Positions 1 to 13,500 of a DNA stretch of 64,000 nucleotides are shown here, piece after piece. The number at the start of each line of letters is the position of its first letter. Within the stretch, counting starts at the first letter, position 1. The stretch covers positions 23,623,793 through 23,687,792 of the forward strand of contig NC_086357.1 of NCBI RefSeq assembly GCF_036324505.1, read 5' to 3'. This stretch comes from Eleginops maclovinus (taxonomy: Eukaryota > Chordata > Actinopteri > Perciformes > Eleginopidae). Made by a program: the position numbers and the translations under genes. Under the pieces are notes generated by a model that did not search any database, had not been told where the DNA came from, and saw only the letters and a list, made by a program, of their open reading frames with translations.

Positions 1-639
1 GATAATGAATCATGAATCTGTTTCAAATTGACAGTGTCATTTTCTTCCTCACTGTTTTCCTACTTGAGGTTGCTGCAAAAGGAAATATCCACGAGGTGAT
101 GGAACACATGACTGATGGGAAATAAATATTTCATGAATAAATACAAAATAAAAAAGCATTTCCTCAAAGTGATTACATTTTGTACAAAAAACAGCATTTT
201 TTAGTCGTGTTTTATCTTTTCGGACAAAATAATTCCTTACTCTTCAACACTCCTTTTGGAACAGAAACATAAGACTGTCAGTCAGCTGCAGGTGATTTCA
301 TTGTCACAGACACAGCCTGCACTTCTAGGACATGATGGGAAATTATTGAACAAGCTTTTTCTGCCATGCTGACACAAGCAGCAGGAGTTGGAGCAATAAC
401 ACATAGGCCTACATAAGGAAAATATTGACACAAGATAATTCATACTTAAAGCCTCAAAGATAAGTATTTTAACAGAAAACTATATGAAATGTGTAGCCCT
501 CGAGGAATAGGCGTGTTTTTGATGAATTTCGCCCCCACACGTACTTTAAAGTAGGGAAACTGTGCGTAATTGCAAGAAATAACGGCGTGCGTATTTTGGA
601 AAGACGTCATTTTCATGCCTGTCCACATTAGGGAAAAAA

Positions 640-1263
640 AACACAAAATAACATTGTCTGTAGGGTGCCACAGATGTGTACAGCCTCCAAGGTGGGAGAG
701 TTATGAAGTGACACCTCGCACACTGAAGCTGTCTGCCTTCACGGGTCTGGCTCCAGCGAAGCGCAGAAGGAACAAGTTGCACAGATCGCCAACTCGACAG
801 GATTATTGAGGAGAGACGGCTCGGGATTCAATGGCATTTACTGCCGGGCTGATTACACGTCGCTTTATTGACTTTGATAAAAGACACAGAGGGGGACGAG
901 GCGTTTGAACAAAAGATCAAAACAGAAGAAAGGTAAGGAAGTGAGGTCGATGTTCACCAGAAGCTGTCATTTACAAAAGTTATTGGCTATTGAGAATGTG
1001 AACATTTACCAAAATATGATGTTTATTCTGATCACTAGTATTGATAAAAGTAGCGTTCACTGCACCCAAGGTCAGACCCAAAACTGCATGTGAGCTGTGT
1101 ACTAAAATGTAAAAAAAACACCACCCTATTATAATGAAGCTGGCTAGTGCTCTGAATCAGAGAAAGTATGCGTTGATTTTGGAGTGATATCTCACCAGTA
1201 ACACATTTGCATGCATTTTTAAAGCATCTGAAGTTTAAATCCAATCCTACAAATGAAAAGATG
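640..1263 (+). promoter_or_regulatory. ptgfr: Probable 5' region and noncoding first exon of ptgfr
   Basis: A good splice donor (AAAG|GTAAGG) lies at 932/933 and a plausible acceptor (CTCACCAG) ends at 1198, just before the receptor coding exon. This fits a noncoding first exon ending at 932 joined to an exon beginning near 1199. Prostanoid receptor genes commonly have such a 5' untranslated intron. The transcription start cannot be placed; the moderately CpG-containing stretch about 580-900 is the likely core promoter area. No clear TATA box was seen. This is inference from splice signals only. Confidence 0.4.
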
Positions 1264-1308
1264 CATCCAAACTACCAGTTATCCCCCTCTCCAGATTTAA
1301 CTTCCACC

Positions 1309-4292
1309 ATGTCAGCCAATGGGAGCTCAGAGGCAGGTTGCAGGTCAGATGTCAGACCAAGCAACAGCACCTGCAGCCAGAAGGAGCTTTCTATCACCGC
1401 CTCTGCCATCTCCATGACAGTGGGCGTCCTCTCCAACAGCCTCGCCCTCTTCATCTTAATCACCTCTTACAGCCGCATCCGGATCAAGTCCAAGGCATCC
1501 TTCCTGCTGTTCGCCAGCAGCCTGGTGGTCACCGACCTGCTGGGTCACCTCATCAACGGCTCCCTGGTGCTCATTGTGTACAGCTTCCACAAGAAATGGG
1601 AGACGTTTGACCCCCACCACATCGTGTGCAGTGTCTTCGGGGCGTGCATGGTGTTCTTCGGACTGAGCCCCTTGTTCCTGGGGAGCGCCATGGCAGTGGA
1701 GCGCTGCCTCGGAGTCACCAGGCCTATCTTCCACTCCACAGCATTAGCCTCCCGTCATATGAAACGGCTGCTGGGACTCACCTGGCTGCTGGCTGCTCTG
1801 GTGGCGTTGCTGCCAGTGCTGCTGTTGAGGCCATACAGGGTTCAGAGATCCAGGAGCTGGTGCTTCTTCCAAATGGAGGAACCCAAAGACTGGCTGGATG
1901 TGCTACTGCCTCTGCTGTTCTCCATGCTGGGGCTGATGGCCCTGCTGCTCTCCATTGTGTGTAATGCACTGACCAGCTGCACTCTGCTGCAGGCCAGACT
2001 GCGCCGCAAGAACCACTGCAGAGGCACGTCCTACCACATCGAGATGATCTGCCAGCTGCTGGCTATCATGTTGGTGTCCTGCGTGTGCTGGGGTCCGTTA
2101 CTGGTAAGAATTCTCCTCAGTAGACTTTTAAAGAAAACATTTCAGGTTCATATTTGTATGTTATGCCTCTACCGGGACATGTCTCCATGCTTTAATGTTC
2201 AAAAAGCTCTTTATTTTTCTCGTACTGCCTGTGCTGCAGCACCTCTTTTCACCATCTGTCTGAAACCAGAGCCCAGTCTGCTCTGATTGGTTAGCTGGCC
2301 GGCTCTGGTGGGATTGGACGACCGCTTAGAGATGTCCTGTCGCTTAGCATATCATGTAGAATGTGTTGGAGCACTAGCCAATAGAAGTGTTACATTGTGA
2401 TGTCACTATGTAAATAAAGGAATCTCTCTGGAGGACACTTTGGGATTTTACCGTTTGCAGACCATTTACATGCACAAAAACCCATGTTACACACTACAGG
2501 AAATGGCCAACATCTGTCCTGGGACTACAGATGATAATAGAATCTTGCCTAGATAGAAACTCCTCAAGGTTTATTCATCTGCTTTGTTCCTGTCAAATAT
2601 ACTTCTCAACAAAAAATACTCAACTTAAACCTTGCAGTTTGTTTGGAACTCCACTAATATATGAATTTGTCACAATTAGTAACCTTTTGCACAGCTATCA
2701 TTACACTTATTTCCCCACATGCCATTATTTTTCTAATGTTCAAACCACATCTCCTACTTGCCAGTGTGTCTGTCAAGGATTCTGAGCATTGGTAGGTGTA
2801 AAGTGACAGCTACAGTAAAATGGGTTTTGAAGTGAGATACTGGCATGGCAGGTTTTATTATCCGATGTGTGACGAAGAGATATGGTAGTTTTTCTGCTTC
2901 CTCTTATCTGTCCATCCCCCTCATTCTTTGCCACTGAAGCTCTCCTCCATTACTTTATCACACCAAGGCTCAAATGCTTGGATACTGCTGCAGTGTGTCT
3001 GGATATCTGCTTTATTCCCCCCACATAAAAAGAACTTTTTGCTCCTGGTTGAAAAAGTTGTGTGTTTCTATCTCCATCTCCTTCTTTACAAACATGCTCT
3101 TCATAACACTCCCTACATTCTTCATGCTTTCCCAGCACTGCTCCAAAAGTACACTGTGATTTACATCCGTCACTCATTACATGCCATACTCCTCGCCTGC
3201 TAAAATACTTAACATATTTTTTGCATGTTTTTCTCCATAGATGGAAATATGAACAACGAAATGTCCGTACATTTTTTCTATTAGGGTATTGTAAAACATG
3301 CTATACGTCCTGTACATTTGGATCATAGCAAATTTACTTACATTTACTTTAACTTACATTTATTGAGTTCAAAATCTTGTTGTACATCATGATATATTTG
3401 TAGAAGATAAAAGACTCAAATGAGTAAAAACCATCAGTTTCCAAAGGACGAGTTGAAACACGTAATTACTGCTTTCATATATCACTAAATCTAAATGATT
3501 AGATTTACCTGAATCGCTTCTATTCGAGTCCTTTGTTTACTTCTGTGGCATAATGACATCAATATGTAACATGAGCACTTCTGTCGGCTAGCACTCCAAC
3601 ACATTGTTCGTGATAGGCTAAGGGGCAGGACATCTCTGAGAGGTTGACAAAGAGCCGGCCAGCTAACAGACACAGACACAGAGCCGGCCAGCTAACAGAC
3701 AACAGACAACAGAGCCGGCCAGCTAACCAATCATAGCAGCCTGGGCTCTGGTTTCAGACAGAGGGTGAAAAGAGGTGCAGCAGCACAGGCAGTATGAGAA
3801 AAATAAAGAGCGTTTTGAACATGTCACAGTAGAGGCACAAAATACTAATATGAACGTGAAAATGAGCTTAATATGTCTTCTTTATATAAGAGATGGAGAA
3901 GGACATGACTTAAATTAAATGATACATTGTACAGTTGTCTATCTATGTCTTATTTGTCACTTTCCATCATTTCCCAGATCCATGTCATCATGATGAGCAT
4001 TAAGTCCAATGACGAGCCTGCATCTTTCAGTCTCCTGATAGTGGTTCGTATGGCCACTTGGAACCAGATCCTGGACCCCTGGGTCTACATCCTGCTGAGG
4101 AAGGCCGTTCTGAGGAAAATCTTCATGTTGTTCCACTCCTGCTGGGGCTCAAACTCTCATAACCTTCATCGCTGGCAGCGAAGCCGGCTCCACAGCTCGA
4201 TGGAGACCAGCAACTCGGGAGCTGGCCCCTCTGACTCACGCTTCCTCAGTAGGTTACCTGTGCCAGAAACTGCGATCAAATACATCACCTGA
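1309..4292 (+). CDS. ptgfr: Prostaglandin F2-alpha receptor (FP), two coding exons
   Basis: Class A G-protein-coupled receptor for prostaglandin F2-alpha at the plasma membrane; family members couple mainly to Gq and calcium release. Exons: 1309-2103 and 3978-4292, both intron boundaries in phase 0, giving 369 residues (human FP is 359). The chosen ATG at 1309 sits in a strong context (CCACCATG) and matches the usual short extracellular N-terminus; in-frame ATGs at 1207 and 1261 are less likely. Visible marks are N-glycosylation sites (NGSS, NSTC), KSKASFLL in the first intracellular loop, GHLING in TM2, the E/DRY variant ERC at residues 131-133, and [19 protein letters not shown] in TM7. The single intron interrupts the gene at the end of TM6, the conserved prostanoid-receptor position. 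FP-type residues fit better than EP1. A polyadenylation signal follows at 5184. Confidence 0.9.
2140..2510 (+). repeat. Copy of a non-autonomous repeat family (plus orientation) in the ptgfr intron
   Basis: This block shares long near-identical stretches with sequences at about 52615-53245 (plus) and about 3513-3895 and 19340-20355 (minus). Shared words include TGCCTGTGCTGCAGCACC, CTGAAACCAGAG, TCTGCTCTGATTGGTTAGC and CAGACCATTTACATGCAC. The better-preserved members end in short inverted TTAAAGAGG / CCCCTTTAA motifs, so it behaves like a MITE-type DNA element. Its superfamily is not identified here. It lies 40 bases after the ptgfr exon-1 donor. Confidence 0.75.
3513..3895 (-). repeat. Second copy of the same repeat family, inverted, with an internal tandem array
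   Basis: This is the reverse complement of the block at 2140-2510 and sits in the same ptgfr intron, so the two copies are in opposed orientation. Inside it, about 3650-3730, a unit of about 29 bases starting AGAGCCGGCCAGCTAAC is repeated three times. That expansion is not seen in the other copies in this window. The copy ends about 80 bases before the ptgfr exon-2 acceptor. Confidence 0.7.
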
Positions 4293-4744
4293 ACCCAGGT
4301 CACAGTGCTTTGATCTGAGGGGAAAATACAGTGAGAAGCTGTGAGGACATGCAGAACTATGTTGGAATACAAACAGTCAAAGTTATGACGTAAACAACAA
4401 GTATAAAGTTTTCATGTTCTCTTTTGAGTTTTAGTATAGTCACCATGACCTGGCAGTAGTGTGCTTTATTGTGAAACGTGGGTTAGGGTTATCTCAAATG
4501 TTCACAGTGCTCAAAAATTGCTGTCACCGTAAGATTTGTTTGTTATTTCACTTTTTCTTTGGAAAACAATATTGTTTTTGAATCATAATGCTGGTGAAAT
4601 GTAGCCAACTGTGCACATGGCACTGTTTTCTTTCGACCACACATATAAATGGTAAGTTTATAATGGATTACGATTCAAATGTGAACATATGGTGAATGTG
4701 GAAAACAAATGACTGCAGCAGAATGTGAAAAAAAGTAAGATAAC

Positions 4745-4985
4745 TGAGCTGTAAAGCGGTGGTGGTATCCGTAGGGATTTAGCTAGGGAACCAGAAGGTC
4801 ACCAGTTCAAATCCCTGAAAGACCAAGTGCTACCGAGGTGTCTCTGAGCAAGGTACCGTTCCTTACACTGAAACTGGGTGCTGTACAAATGCCCACTGCT
4901 CCTATCACTAGGATGGGTCAAATGCAGGATGTATATTTCCCCTGTGTGGGACGATTAAGGGTTACTTCTTCTCAGCAGCATTTTG
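4745..4985 (+). repeat. tRNA-derived SINE-like element
   Basis: The block begins with a degenerate RNA polymerase III promoter-like region that includes a B-box-like CAGTTCAAATCCC near 4803-4816. It continues with a conserved-core-like body (ACTGGGTGCTGTACAAATGCCCACTGCTCC) and ends in a LINE-like tail (TTTCCCCTGTGTGGGACGA). This arrangement is typical of fish SINEs that borrow an L2-type 3' end. It lies downstream of the ptgfr stop codon, before the likely polyadenylation signal at 5184, so it is probably inside the 3' UTR. Confidence 0.6.
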
Positions 4986-5183
4986 TATTTGATCTAAGTG
5001 ATTTAAGTGTAAATAGCACACCCTGATTACATGTTTGTGGCATTTATTTATCTATGTATCTGAGCAGGATCATCAGTGGTCAGCTTGTATTTAATGTGTA
5101 CATTACTTTTAATGTATCTCTCTGCAAAAGTACTTTTGTAGCATGTCATCTTTCATGAAATGTTTTTCTTGTGCGAACCATTT

Positions 5184-5189
5184 AATAAA
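5184..5189 (+). terminator. ptgfr: Candidate ptgfr polyadenylation signal (AATAAA)
   Basis: AATAAA about 0.9 kb downstream of the ptgfr stop codon, followed by AT-rich sequence. The stretch from here to about 5650 shows no gene, only AT-rich intergenic DNA. Confidence 0.45.
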
Positions 5190-5689
5190 GGTGGAACATG
5201 AAAAAGAAATCATTAATATTACAGAGCAAATTGAACCTATTTTAAGTGTTTTTTACAGGTGTTTTTTATAGTATAATGTTATAATTATTTACCAACAAAA
5301 ACATTTTATCATGATAAGGTCTGTGAAATGTCGGAGTGCAGTTCATTGTTCATTTATTATCAATCATAATTGTTAAATGTCAATTGTATTATGTAAAATA
5401 CAGTAAAATGGTGACACAATGGATGCTGTGAATATTAAAATAAAGCAGAAAACAAATACATTTTAGGATTGTGCATCTGTAAATTACGCTTGATATTTCA
5501 TCAATTAGTGACTGAAAAGTTTAATTGACTACACTTGCATAAAATAAACACTCATTTAATGTAACCATTTACAATAGCTTTCATTTAAAATAATATGTAT
5601 TTTCACTCAATTTAACATTTGTTCTCATTATTTGTGAAAAGGCATTTTTTTCATGTTCAACAGACACATTTCAAGTCTAGAGGGAAGCT

Positions 5690-6060
5690 TCTCCTCTCAT
5701 CATCGCCTCATTATGGCTGTGGCGTTTGTTGGTGTAATACATAACTATGTCCAGTAGGTGGCAGCACTGCATCGAATCCCTCCAGCTGTTTACACATGTA
5801 GAAGAAGAAAAAATCCGTATGATTCGTGACGTAATCTCTTCCTCGTAACCTCCATCTTTCAGAACCGCATGCCTGTGTGGACATTTGACCAGGTTTGGCA
5901 CCATAATTGTTGACGTGTGTGTCAAGTGGGGGTCCATGTGAAGTGTGTGGGTGTGTTCGGAGCAGAGCTGTCGGGCCGAACCGAACCGTGACAAGCTGTG
6001 TGTCCAGTGTGTGTGTGTGTGTGTGTTCAGTGTGTGGCCCTGTGTTGTCATCTCTGCAGC
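5690..6060 (+). promoter_or_regulatory. btf3l4: btf3l4 promoter and noncoding first exon region
   Basis: A CRE-like TGACGTAA at 5827-5834 and a CCATCTTT (YY1-like) motif near 5852 precede a moderately GC-rich tract ending in a short (GT)n run about 6006-6027. This is the expected place for the housekeeping promoter of btf3l4, whose first coding exon begins with an acceptor at 6337/6338. The donor of the noncoding exon could not be fixed. Confidence 0.45.
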
Positions 6061-6345
6061 TGCATGTTTAGCTAGTGTGTGTTGTTAATATTGCAGCGAG
6101 CTTTCATTCAAATGTCTCTTTAAGGCTTTATTATTATTGGTTTACCTATTGACAGTAAACATGTGTTTGTGTTACTGTATGTTGTTCTGTATTGTTCAGG
6201 GTTTTTTTCTGGTTGGCTCATGTTGTTGTTGTATCTCACACTCGTCAGTGAACACAGCAGCATGCTAGTTGTTTAGCTGGTTTCACTTCACATTCATTTG
6301 TCTTCAACACGTTGCCTTCAATTTTCATTTTCTGCAGGTCAAAAC

Positions 6346-9366
<3,021 letters not shown>

Positions 9367-9656
9367 CGCACGTGAAGTTCATGTGCACTCGGGCTGGACT
9401 GCAATGAAGAACCTTCTCCTGTGTTTTTAAGTCTATACAGACATATCAGACACTACCCCCAGTTTCCCCAAAAACCAGAGACTTTTCTATTTTACGATGG
9501 CCCACTGATGTCCATAGTCAGACTGGCTTGCGCGCTTATAAAAAATAAAAATGAAATACTCCCTTCTGGTTAAACCCCTTCACCACACTGTCAGTCATGT
9601 TCAGGATTACAGTGGTCAGTAAAGTGAGTCTTAAGACTTTTTTGTTTATGAAACAA

Positions 9657-9662
9657 AATAAA
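9657..9662 (+). terminator. btf3l4: btf3l4 polyadenylation signal (AATAAA)
   Basis: AATAAA about 290 bases after the btf3l4 stop codon, with a second A-rich AATAAA-like word near 9543. It is followed by TG/TC-rich sequence typical of a downstream element. Confidence 0.6.
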
Positions 9663-9779
9663 AGTGATTAACATTTTTTATATGGTGCTGTGGTCATTGA
9701 TCATTTTTCAGGTTTGCATGGATCTACTAATGTAATCATATAACCATTATGCATGCAGCCTGGCTTTTCACATCCCATC

Positions 9780-10560
9780 ATCTGACATTATATCTCAGTT
9801 GTCTTGGCCTGTATTCTGTCCTGCAGGCTGTGCAGACAGCAAACTGGGGAGGGACGTTTCTGCACACCTCTTGAGTTTCTTCAAAGAGCTGCAGAGAGAC
9901 ACAGGGGAGGAGGGAGATCACAGAGAAGGGGGAAGAGAGGCAATATCACCCCATCCTCCGCTTGTGAGCAAGGCACTGCTGATTGAATCCGTGCTGCTCG
10001 GCTCTCTCATGTAACCGGATAAAATGCTCAAGTTCTTCTCTGCGCGGGATGACGAGAATGAAAGCCTTTTGGGAGGAATAACTGAGGGTAAGAAATGCAT
10101 TCCACTGCAGCGGGGAGTGGATGATTTACTCCCCCACTCATAGCCTGTGCTTTACAATGTGATGATACTGCATGCGCGTCTGTGTTTGTCACAGAAAATC
10201 GCTGATACAGCATTTGGCAGCGCGCATAGTCCGCATCATCTGTGTGTGTGTCTGTGTGTTGCGCACATATCCAGTGTTGCGCACCTTAACGCGCTGTCTG
10301 CAGACAGTAAACAGCGGCTCCCACTGAGGTGTCCTGCTCTGATGTAACGGGGTGAGTGTCGCATTGCTGCCGGCCTCGGTGCCTGCGAGCGGATTAAACA
10401 TTGTACACGTGTGCTGCATGCGTCACTGTCCCGGGATGCGATCATCGCTCCGCTCATCCGGATCCGTGCACCGTGTTACCGGGAAATATCCACTCTATTG
10501 CCCTCAGCAGGAACCACACGAACCGCCTTAATGTCTATGTGCGGGGACTGCAAAGCAATT
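9780..10560 (+). promoter_or_regulatory. zfyve9: CpG-richer promoter region around zfyve9 first coding exon
   Basis: GC content and CpG frequency rise clearly between about 10010 and 10560 (for example GCGCGGGAT, GCGCACCTTAACGCGC, CATCCGGATCCG), against AT-rich flanks. The candidate first coding exon at 10024-10087 lies in it. The region begins about 120 bases after the btf3l4 polyadenylation signal. Confidence 0.45.
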
Positions 10561-13500
10561 TAATCTAGAGAATAAGATCATTTCCATTCACTATAAACCA
10601 GAACAGCCAGTTATCGAGTTTTTCTCCTCTTACAGGGTCCTGAGTCATGAATCACTTGGTGCTCAATGAAACACCAGCTATGGACACATTAACTCCCCTC
10701 TTGTGTGCTAGTAATTAACAGTAATGGTTATGACGTAAGACAGAAGAGTGTAAGAACAGTAATTGGCTTCAATCAGAGAAGGTATTTGCCTTTAAATGGA
10801 GGAACGCAGTCATTCAGAATTAAATCGCACATTTGACTATATTTACAGTAGTTCCTTACTAGATAAAGCATGATGTGCAAGTGATGATTTGGAAACCATC
10901 CAGGCTGAAATGTGCAAACCATTTAATTGTATTATGTGCATTTGTCTTTGGTTTATCCATGACAGCCACTTAACAAATGGGCTTATGGTTCAAGCATGAA
11001 CACCTGCAAGCCAGTAAAAACCCTGTATGTAAATCCTGTGTGATATGTGGGAACAAAGCCTCTGTTGAACTTTTGGCCTTCTGGAGAACTATAGCAGTGA
11101 TGACATATAAACAACAAACAAATGTATTGTTTTTACATCAATATTTAGTCCGTAACAAACCTCTTTTGTTAACCACACGTTTTCCTCTGTTGTGAGCTCA
11201 AATACACATCAAGGGCGAAGGAGTGCTCATGCTGCCTTTACTGATGATTGAAAGCTGAAAGGTGTTTTCGGGGTGAAAAAATATATTAACACATGCTGTT
11301 AAATGGCCACTTAGCACATGTGAACATTTCCCGTCTAATGCACATTATTAATAAGCATGCACTCATGGTGTGTGTAAGTGTGTGTGCTTGACAGAAAAAG
11401 GCAAAAGAGACATTTAGTGGTCTTGATATCATCATCATGCTCCCCCTTGAAACAGATGAAGGAGACAATCCGTCTCTCCAGGACACCAAGCACCACTGGC
11501 TGAACAGACCCTGCCTGCTGGTGCTCAAAGATGGAGATGTGTCCAAACCGGGGCTGGGTTGTGGCCAAATTAGAGCAGAATCTCCCTCTAAGACCTCTTC
11601 AGAAGCATCGGTGAGGAGCAGCTTCAGTCCATGTGTGCAGAAACCATCCGAACCTCCTGCCGACACCGCTTCTCCCTCCCAGCTGGAGGAGGGCAGCTGC
11701 ACTGTGACCTCCATCTCCACATGGGGTGAGAGCTGCTTCGGGGAGACTCCCAGCCCCCTGGTGCTGAGCCCTGCCGAGGCTGCATGGCCAGAGGAGGACC
11801 AGGAGGAAGAGGAAGAGGTTGCCGATGAGGAAGAGAAGATGACGGCTCTCCCATCTAAGGAGGACTCTGTGGTTGAGGAGAAGGAGGTGGAGGAGAGACC
11901 GGAGACCAAGGTCAAATCTGATGGAGGAGATGAGACGAGCAGCAGTGGGGAGGGAGCAATGGGGGAATGTGCAGCTTCTCCTCTGGATCCCGACAATGAT
12001 TCCCAGCTGAGCCCTATTGGCATTTTGTCCAAGGATCGAGGCACCGTGCTCGGGGAGATTGCTCCAGTGTGGGTCCCCGATGCTCAGGCGCAGGTCTGCA
12101 TGAAGTGTGGCATCAAGTTTACGTTTACCAAGAGGAGGCATCACTGCAGAGCCTGTGGGAAGGTGAGGAAAGTGTAGGATTCAAATTAGACTTAACTCGT
12201 GACATGTACTTGATGTGTGAAATGTATGTTGTGTGTCATGTGTGTATCGTCAGGTTTTTTGTGCAGTTTGCTCCAATGTGAAGTTCAGACTCACACATCT
12301 GGATGGAAAGGAGGGACGAGTTTGTGTTTCCTGTCACTCAACCCTCCTCAAAAGTGAGCACAGCTTAATTTTTATTGTCAATTAAAGCTCAGTTTTATTG
12401 ACAATTTGCAAAAGTAATTCTTCTCTCCTCAGGGACACCTCCAAGGGGGAAAAGGAGGGTGTGGTTTGCAGATGAAATTCTCCCTATTAAGCAGTCGGAG
12501 TCTGCCCCGACCACACCGGTACGAGGGTTTTCTCCACTGATGAGACGAGCGCTGGGCGGGCCTTCGAGAAGTCCTGTTGGTTCACCACAGATCAGGAGAG
12601 CCTTGAGACCAAATGGGACTAATATCAATGTAGGACCACCCAAAACATAACACATTGTTTTGAGAAGAATAAAGGTCTTACTGCTTTTTCTCCTTCTTCC
12701 TCTAGGAGGCCTGTGGTCCTTATGGCTGGGGCACCACAGCTTTAGTGAGTAGCTCTTCAAACCTCATCCCTCTGGACGGCCTGCCCCCCATCCTCACCTC
12801 CACCGGGGTCAAAGGAGGTGAGACAGCTTCCATCCAATTTGAGCGGCAGAGTGAACGATTTAGCAAAATGACTGTGAAGATTTATTTGCTTATGAAACGC
12901 AGATGCTTGTAATTTCATGACCGTGGAATATCTTTTAGGCCTTTTCCTTGGTATCAGCATTTCCTGAAAGTGTGCATGGTGCAAAGATGAAAGGAAAGGC
13001 CCAAACATAAGGGAGTCCCATGCAAATCGGGAAGAAGAAGGCAAGGTGAAAAGTTAGTCTCTGATGTTGAGGAGCTGACAATGTGTTGCCAAAAGGAAGA
13101 GCAGAGTAAAGCATCAAAATGAAGTGACAGCAAAAGCAGAACAACCTGAATGAAAGGCATGTCTGCTGTGAATAAAGTAGTGATTTAGATTTAGATTATT
13201 CCTATGACTACTCCCTACTGGGCTTCCACAGCAAACATTATGTAGACCCTGTTCAGCCTGGTTAAACAGCATATAGCATTAATAAAAGCTAACAGTCCAT
13301 GCCTCTTAACAGGGCCAGGCTTAGACAATGGTTATTAATCCTTTCCCAGCAATGAGTTTATTTTCAAACATGAGTCTGGAAGTCATTAGGTAAGCTCTTT
13401 TATTTGCATACAATGTCAGGAGAAATACTTCCTTGTGCCAGCTAGCAACAAACCATTGTCTAAGCCTGGCTGTAATAACGATGCAAGGACTGGTAGCTTT

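Noticed and set aside
1456..1969. Other-frame reading frames over the receptor exon
   Set aside because: They overlap the well-supported ptgfr exon and have no recognisable domains.
4752..4830. Functional tRNA gene
   Set aside because: Only the B-box-like part is intact and the cloverleaf does not close; it is the head of a SINE.
11395..11455. Extending the zfyve9 exon upstream to the acceptor at 11394 or starting at ATG 11437
   Set aside because: That acceptor is out of phase with the exon at 10024-10087, whereas the acceptor at 11455 joins in frame. ATG 11437 is kept only as an alternative start.
11286..12144. Minus-strand reading frames of 252 and 181 codons
   Set aside because: Shadows of the zfyve9 FYVE-containing exon on the other strand; the + strand frame has the conserved domain and splice sites.
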